Part shown: one piece after another, positions 60,282 to 64,000 of the stretch
How positions within the stretch are numbered: position 1 is the stretch's first letter
Layout of the letters: each line of letters begins with the position of its first letter
Source of the DNA: Sphingomonas sp. HMP6
GTDB lineage: Bacteria > Pseudomonadota > Alphaproteobacteria > Sphingomonadales > Sphingomonadaceae
Direction of reading: 5' to 3'
Length of the DNA stretch: 64,000 nt
Assembly (NCBI RefSeq): GCF_013374095.1
Contig: NZ_AP022672.1
Span: 2,683,501 to 2,747,500 of the forward strand
Notes under the pieces: model-generated
The model's input: the letters and a program-made list of their open reading frames with translations, nothing else
The model's database searches: none
What the model was told of the DNA's origin: nothing
Made by a program: the position numbers and the translations under genes

Positions 60282-61309
60282 CGTGCGCTCCGAACATAGG
60301 CCAGGAGTTGCTCGACATGCGCGATCGGCGTGTCCTGCAGGATGCCATGCCCCAGATTGAAGACATGCGGACGGTCGGCGAACGCATCGAGGATGCGCTG
60401 TGCGGCCATTTCCATATCGTTCCCCCCGGCGATCAGCACGAGCGGATCGAGATTGCCTTGCACCGGCATGCCGTGCGGCAAATTTTTGGCGGCCCATTCG
60501 GGATCGATCGTCTCATCGACGCCGACCGCATCGACCCCGGTTTCGCGCGCATAAGCGGGAAGTTTTTCGCCGGCCCCCTTGGGGAAGCCGATGACCGGCA
60601 CGCCGGGATGGCGCGCATGGAGTGCCGCGACGATCGCGGCATTGGGCGCGATTACCCAGCGTTCGAATTGCGCCGGGCTGAGGCTGCCTGACCAGCTATC
60701 GAACAATTGCACAGCCTCGACGCCGGCTTCAATCTGCCGTGACAGATATTCGATCGTGCAGGTCGAAATCGCTTCGACGATCTCACCAAAGGCGACCGGA
60801 TCGGCATAAGCGAAACGCCGTGTCTCGCTCTGATCCTTGCTGCCGTGGCCGGCGACCATGTAGGTAGCCACGGTCCAGGCGCTGCCCGCAAAGCCCAGGA
60901 AGGTGGTCTCAGGCGGCAATTGCGTGGCGACCTGCCGCACAGTATCATAGACCGGGTCGAGCCGCTCCAACGCCGGTTGCAGTCCAGCCAGCGCATGATC
61001 GACCAGCGCGGGGGTGAGGGCCGGCCCCTCGCCCACGCCGAACGTCAGATGCTGGCCCAAGGCCGATGGGACCATCAGAATGTCGGAGAACAGAATTGCT
61101 CCGTCGAACCCGAAGCGGCGGATCGGCTGGATCGTGACCTCGGCTGCCGCTGCGCTATCGTTGACGAGTGCCAGGAAACCGCCCTTTTCGGCGCGAAGGG
61201 CGCGGTATTCGGGCAGATAGCGTCCCGCCTGCCGCATCAGCCACACCGGGGGGATAGGCTGACGCTCGCCCTTCAGGCACGCGAGCAGCGGCTTCTTAAC
61301 AGTCGTCAC
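60278..61309 (-). CDS. hemE: Uroporphyrinogen decarboxylase
   Basis: This 343-residue protein has the signature PPVWLMRQAGRYLPEYR near 19-35 with the substrate-binding Arg pair, ILFSDILMVPSALG near 74-87 and GFAGSAWTVATYMVAGHGSKD near 138-158. It removes four carboxyl groups from uroporphyrinogen III. I prefer the GTG at 61309 (GGGAG eight bases upstream); a GTG five codons earlier (61324) is possible. It borders the proposed origin, the same position it has in Caulobacter. Confidence 0.95.
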   Translation of the reverse strand: MTTVKKPLLACLKGERQPIPPVWLMRQAGRYLPEYRALRAEKGGFLALVNDSAAAAEVTIQPIRRFGFDGAILFSDILMVPSALGQHLTFGVGEGPALTPALVDHALAGLQPALERLDPVYDTVRQVATQLPPETTFLGFAGSAWTVATYMVAGHGSKDQSETRRFAYADPVAFGEIVEAISTCTIEYLSRQIEAGVEAVQLFDSWSGSLSPAQFERWVIAPNAAIVAALHARHPGVPVIGFPKGAGEKLPAYARETGVDAVGVDETIDPEWAAKNLPHGMPVQGNLDPLVLIAGGNDMEMAAQRILDAFADRPHVFNLGHGILQDTPIAHVEQLLAYVRSAR

Positions 61310-61484
61310 GGTCGAAACTCCCACCGGCTTTCGCTCACCCTCTTCTATAAGAATCTAGAATCTTAAAAGGATGTAGTCGTTGTTGGCACGTCGATAACGG
61401 GGCTTATGCGGTCATCCCGAAAATGCCAACAGCTTGCGCTCCGGGCACGCCCTGAACCGCGATGAGTCGGGCCGACCATCCCCA

Positions 61485-61493
61485 TTATCCACA
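61485..61493 (+). promoter_or_regulatory. DnaA box, perfect
   Basis: TTATCCACA matches the DnaA box consensus TTATNCACA fully. It is the left of two oppositely directed perfect boxes, 34 bases apart, inside the hemE-ppsR gap. Confidence 0.9.
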
Positions 61494-61527
61494 GCCTGTG
61501 CACGGTATCGGCTACCGTGCAGGCAAT

Positions 61528-61536
61528 TGTGGATAA
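61528..61536 (-). promoter_or_regulatory. DnaA box, perfect
   Basis: TGTGGATAA on the plus strand is TTATCCACA on the minus strand, a full match facing the box at 61485. Confidence 0.9.
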
Positions 61537-61606
61537 AGCGACGGTTATGCACCGCCGGACCATGGCTTTGCGGGAGGGCGAAGTTGCGCTAGCGGTTGCG
61601 ACCATG

Positions 61607-61615
61607 TTGTCCACA
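61607..61615 (+). promoter_or_regulatory. DnaA box, one mismatch
   Basis: TTGTCCACA differs from the consensus only at the third base, a position that tolerates change in known weak boxes. It lies 24 bases before the ppsR ATG. Confidence 0.7.
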
Positions 61616-61638
61616 GCTTCGTCCAACCGGCTTCGGTG

Positions 61639-62463
61639 ATGCGCCTGCATTTGCACCTTTTGTCGGATTCGACCGGTGAAACGCTCGAGAATATCGCCAA
61701 GGCCGCGCTTGCCCAATATGACGATGTCGAAACGATCCGTCACTTCTGGCCGATGGTGCGGACCGAGGCGCATCTCGAACGGATCCTGCAGGAAATCTCG
61801 CAAAATCCCGGGCTCGTGCTCTTTACGCTGGTGAACAGTGAGATCCGGCGCACGCTCGAGACGCGGTGCCGCGCGTTAGGTCTGCCGGCGATCGCGCCGA
61901 TGGACGGGGTAACGCACGCGCTGTCGGGCTTGCTCGGCCAGGCGGCGAAAGCGCGGCCGGGGCGGCAGCACGTCCTCGATGCTGCCTATTTCGCGCGGGT
62001 CGAGGCGATCCATTTCACGATCGCACATGACGACGGCATCGGTGCTGAAGATTGGGAAGACGCCGATATCGTGCTGGCCGGCGTTTCGCGCTCCTCCAAG
62101 ACGCCGACCTCAATCTACCTCGCCAATCGCGGTTTCAAGACCGCCAATATCCCAATCGTGGTCGAAAGCCCGCCGCCGCCGATCCTGTATGCACTCAAGA
62201 ACCCGATTGTCGTCGGGCTTACCACCAGCGCCGATCGCCTGATCCAGGTGCGGCGCAACCGGCTGCTCTCGCTCAATCAAGTGACCGAGACGGCCTATGT
62301 CGATCAGGAGGCGGTCGTGCGCGAAGTCGCGTTTGCGCGACGGATGTTCGCCGACAATGGCTGGCCGGTAATTGACGTCACGCGGCGTTCAATCGAGGAG
62401 ACGGCTGCCGCAATCATCGCTTTGGTTGGCGAACGGCGTGGCGATACGCGGGCGGAGTCGTGA
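61639..62463 (+). CDS. ppsR: Pyruvate, phosphate dikinase/PEP synthase regulatory protein (DUF299)
   Basis: This 274-residue protein is a bifunctional kinase/pyrophosphorylase that turns the PEP-forming dikinase off and on. The nucleotide-binding segment GVSRSSKTPTSIYLANRGFKTANIPIV near 148-174 and the N-terminal LHLLSDSTGETLENIAKAAL are the family marks. The start is the ATG at 61639 next to a GTG; no ribosome-binding site is visible, so the message may be leaderless or start very close by. It is the first gene to the right of the origin. Confidence 0.93.
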   Translation: MRLHLHLLSDSTGETLENIAKAALAQYDDVETIRHFWPMVRTEAHLERILQEISQNPGLVLFTLVNSEIRRTLETRCRALGLPAIAPMDGVTHALSGLLGQAAKARPGRQHVLDAAYFARVEAIHFTIAHDDGIGAEDWEDADIVLAGVSRSSKTPTSIYLANRGFKTANIPIVVESPPPPILYALKNPIVVGLTTSADRLIQVRRNRLLSLNQVTETAYVDQEAVVREVAFARRMFADNGWPVIDVTRRSIEETAAAIIALVGERRGDTRAES

Positions 62464-63071
62464 TGCAGGCGCAACAGCGAATCATCCTGGCATCGCAAAG
62501 CAGCGCGCGGCGCGCGATGCTCACCGCCGCGGGGGTTGCTTTCGATGCGGTATCGGCCGCGGTGGATGAAGATTCGGCCAAGGCGGCGTTGCTGAGCGAA
62601 GGGCTGGCGGCGCGCGACATGGCCGATGCGCTGGCGGAAATGAAGGCGATCAAGGTCTCGTCCGGGGACGGCCAAGCCTTGGTGCTCGGCTGCGATTCGG
62701 TCGTCGCGCTGGAGGATGGCGCGATGCTCGACAAGCCGCGCGATCGGGCCGAGGCAGCGGTCCATTTGCGGCGGCTGTCAGGCAAACGCCACGAATTGGT
62801 CAGCGCGGCGGTCATCGCCGAGGGCGGGCGTCCGGTGTGGCGCGTGGTCGATCGTGCCAAGATGCACGTGCGGCCTTTGTCCGACGCCTTTATCGAACAG
62901 TATCTCGATCTCGAATGGCCCGACATTGCCGGCTGCGTCGGCTGTTACCGGATCGAAGGGCTTGGCGCGCAATTGTTCAGCCGGATCGAGGGCAGCCATT
63001 TTACCGTGCTCGGCCTGCCGCTGCTGCCGGTGCTCGATTATCTGCGGGTGCGAAGGGTTTTGGCGTCATGA
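62463..63071 (+). CDS. maf: Maf-family nucleoside triphosphate pyrophosphatase
   Basis: This 202-residue protein has IILASQSSARRAML near 7-20 and the Maf motifs VLGCDSVVALEDG near 75-87, KPRDRAEAAVHLRRLSGKRHELVSAA and GCYRIEGLGAQLFSRIEGSHFTVLGLPL. It removes pyrophosphate from non-canonical nucleotides (dTTP/UTP or m7GTP type). The ATG at 62463 has GGAG five bases upstream; its A is also the last base of the ppsR stop. aroE overlaps its end (ATGA). Confidence 0.93.
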   Translation: MQAQQRIILASQSSARRAMLTAAGVAFDAVSAAVDEDSAKAALLSEGLAARDMADALAEMKAIKVSSGDGQALVLGCDSVVALEDGAMLDKPRDRAEAAVHLRRLSGKRHELVSAAVIAEGGRPVWRVVDRAKMHVRPLSDAFIEQYLDLEWPDIAGCVGCYRIEGLGAQLFSRIEGSHFTVLGLPLLPVLDYLRVRRVLAS

Positions 63072-63880
63072 TGTTTGCTGAAGTGATCGGGGACCCGATC
63101 GCGCATTCCAAATCGCCGGTGATCCATAAATTCTGGATCGAGGCCGCGGGGATCGACGCCGATTATGCGCGGCATCATGTCGTGCCGGCCGATCTGGCCG
63201 ACTATCTCGTCACTGCGCGTACCAACCCCGAGTGGCGCGGGTGCAATGTCACGCTGCCCCATAAGGTCGCGGTCATGGATCTGGTCGATGATCCAGGCGA
63301 CATCCGTGGGACGATCGGCGCGATGAACACGATCCTGCGGCAGGAGGATGGATCGCTGATCGGCACCAACACCGATGCGGCGGGCTTCTACGCGCCGATC
63401 GCCGAGCTCGATCTGGCGGGTGCGCCGGTGGTGGTGATCGGCGCGGGCGGTGCGGCGCGCGCGGTGCTGTTCGCATTGTCGCGGCTTGGCGTCGGCCCGG
63501 TGACGATCCTGAACCGCAATGTGCTGAAGGCGGCTGCCTTGCTCTCGTCGTTCGGCTTGAAGGGACAAGCGCTGGCGCTCGACGCGAAGCTTCCCCCGGC
63601 CGCCTTGCTCGTCAACGCCAGTTCGCTTGGCATGGCGGGGCAAGCGCCGCTCGATCTCAACCTCGACGCGCTGCCCGACGATGCGGTCGTCTATGATGTC
63701 GTCTACGCGCCGCTCGAAACCGATTTGCTTGCCACGGCACGCGCGCGCGATCTGGAGACGGTGGACGGGCTCGACATGTTGATCGGGCAAGCCGCGCTGG
63801 CGTTCGAATTGTTCTTCGGCGTGGCCCCCCCGCGCGATGAGGCCAGCGATACCGCACTTCGGGCGCTGTTGACGGCATGA
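63068..63880 (+). CDS. aroE: Shikimate dehydrogenase
   Basis: This 270-residue protein has the substrate-site motif [16 protein letters not shown] near 8-23, the catalytic Lys in [14 protein letters not shown] near 59-72, [13 protein letters not shown] near 98-110 and the NADP motif [17 protein letters not shown] near 122-138. It reduces dehydroshikimate in aromatic amino-acid synthesis. The start overlaps the maf stop, and coaE overlaps its end. Confidence 0.96.
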   Translation: MMFAEVIGDPIAHSKSPVIHKFWIEAAGIDADYARHHVVPADLADYLVTARTNPEWRGCNVTLPHKVAVMDLVDDPGDIRGTIGAMNTILRQEDGSLIGTNTDAAGFYAPIAELDLAGAPVVVIGAGGAARAVLFALSRLGVGPVTILNRNVLKAAALLSSFGLKGQALALDAKLPPAALLVNASSLGMAGQAPLDLNLDALPDDAVVYDVVYAPLETDLLATARARDLETVDGLDMLIGQAALAFELFFGVAPPRDEASDTALRALLTA

Positions 63881-64000
63881 CGTCAGGCAGCCCCATGACG
63901 GTCGGTCTGACCGGCTCGATCGGGATGGGCAAATCGACCGTCGCCGCGATGTTTATCGAGGCCGGTATCCCGGTGTTCGATTCCGATGCCGAGGTTCACG
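63877..64000 (+). CDS. coaE: Dephospho-CoA kinase, 5' part
   Basis: The gene runs off the window; 41 codons are visible. It reads [20 protein letters not shown] with the P-loop GSIGMGKST, then [12 protein letters not shown], which is the CoaE nucleotide-binding start and substrate Asp. It phosphorylates dephospho-CoA in the last step of CoA synthesis. The ATG at 63877 overlaps the aroE stop; a second ATG six codons on (63895) could be the true start. maf-aroE-coaE is the usual order beside alphaproteobacterial origins. Confidence 0.93.
   Translation, partial: MTSGSPMTVGLTGSIGMGKSTVAAMFIEAGIPVFDSDAEVH

Larger units (their letters stand above)
61310..61638. other. Candidate chromosomal replication origin (oriC)
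   Basis: This 329-base non-coding gap sits between hemE (leftward) and ppsR (rightward), the same gene pair that frames Caulobacter Cori. It has an AT-rich block (about 61341-61368) holding two GAATC sites for CcrM-type methylation (61351-61355, 61358-61362), two perfect DnaA boxes (61485, 61528), a one-mismatch box (61607) and a weak one, TTATGCACC (61545). Gene orientation changes here, parAB and two parS sites lie 6-10 kb away, and no coding frame is convincing. Confidence 0.85.

Noticed and set aside
61363..61803. Minus-strand open frame covering the proposed origin
   Set aside because: It overlaps the start of ppsR antisense, shows no family resemblance and contains the DnaA boxes; I regard it as a chance frame.
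1..64000. CRISPR array or prophage
   Set aside because: No regularly spaced repeats and no phage structural genes were seen; the only integrase trace is the fragment at 21549.

Overview
The window looks like chromosomal DNA of a sphingomonad (Alphaproteobacteria, Sphingomonadaceae). It is GC-rich, with frequent GTG and TTG starts, stop/start overlaps of the ATGA or GTGA type, a large TonB-dependent receptor for sugars, and many small proteins of a kind known from Sphingomonas. The right third has the classic alphaproteobacterial origin neighbourhood: leuS-lptE-holA, parB-parA-rsmG-mnmG-mnmE, rho-hemJ-hemE, then a non-coding gap, then ppsR-maf-aroE-coaE. The assignment rests on gene order and recognised protein families; no database search was possible.

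Layout. (1) 0-7 kb: mixed housekeeping and envelope genes (ung, a PhnA-domain protein, a DUF892 ferritin-like protein, an S41 lipoprotein protease, a diguanylate cyclase, outer-membrane phospholipase A, a HisN-type phosphatase). (2) 7.2-21.2 kb: a galactose/galactan utilisation locus. It has a TonB receptor, two secreted glycosidases, a mutarotase, an SSS symporter, a sugar 1-dehydrogenase, an SMP-30 lactonase, an IlvD/Edd dehydratase, DgoK, DgoA and a FadR-type regulator. Together these can carry out the oxidative (De Ley-Doudoroff) route from D-galactose to pyruvate and glyceraldehyde 3-phosphate. (3) 21.3-34.5 kb: a probable genomic island, bounded by an intact tRNA-Gly on the right and a 53-bp, 3-mismatch copy of its 3' end on the left. 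Next to the left copy are a broken integrase and a broken PepSY gene. The cargo is a copper locus: an anti-sigma/sensor/ECF sigma trio of CnrY-CnrX-CnrH type fused by overlaps to copA-copB, and divergent copC-copD. The two divergent units carry matching ECF-like promoter motifs (AGGGAY, 14 nt, CGTATG). The island also carries a DUF305 protein, a ceramidase-like membrane protein, an IS5-type remnant, a serine hydrolase, an excalibur-domain protein and a DUF885 peptidase.

(4) 34.7-46.3 kb: core genes (thioredoxin-TPR, LON-domain protein, UbiH-type hydroxylase, ftsK, lolA, xthA, ribA, HAD phosphatase, yggS, a ThiE-like protein, an outer-membrane barrel and a DUF3576 lipoprotein). (5) 46.3-64 kb: the origin/partition region. 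Two parS sites (53014 and 55466) lie beside parAB, and a 330-bp gap (61310-61638) between hemE and ppsR has perfect and near-perfect DnaA boxes plus an AT-rich block with paired GANTC sites. Genes on both sides are transcribed away from this gap, which I interpret as the chromosomal replication origin.

The most noteworthy items are the copper locus under a CnrYXH-type sensor with its paired promoters, the tRNA-Gly-flanked island with its integrase/PepSY scar, the oriC/parS architecture, a repeated TTGTCTTAT-type element in the sugar locus, and several palindromic elements between genes.
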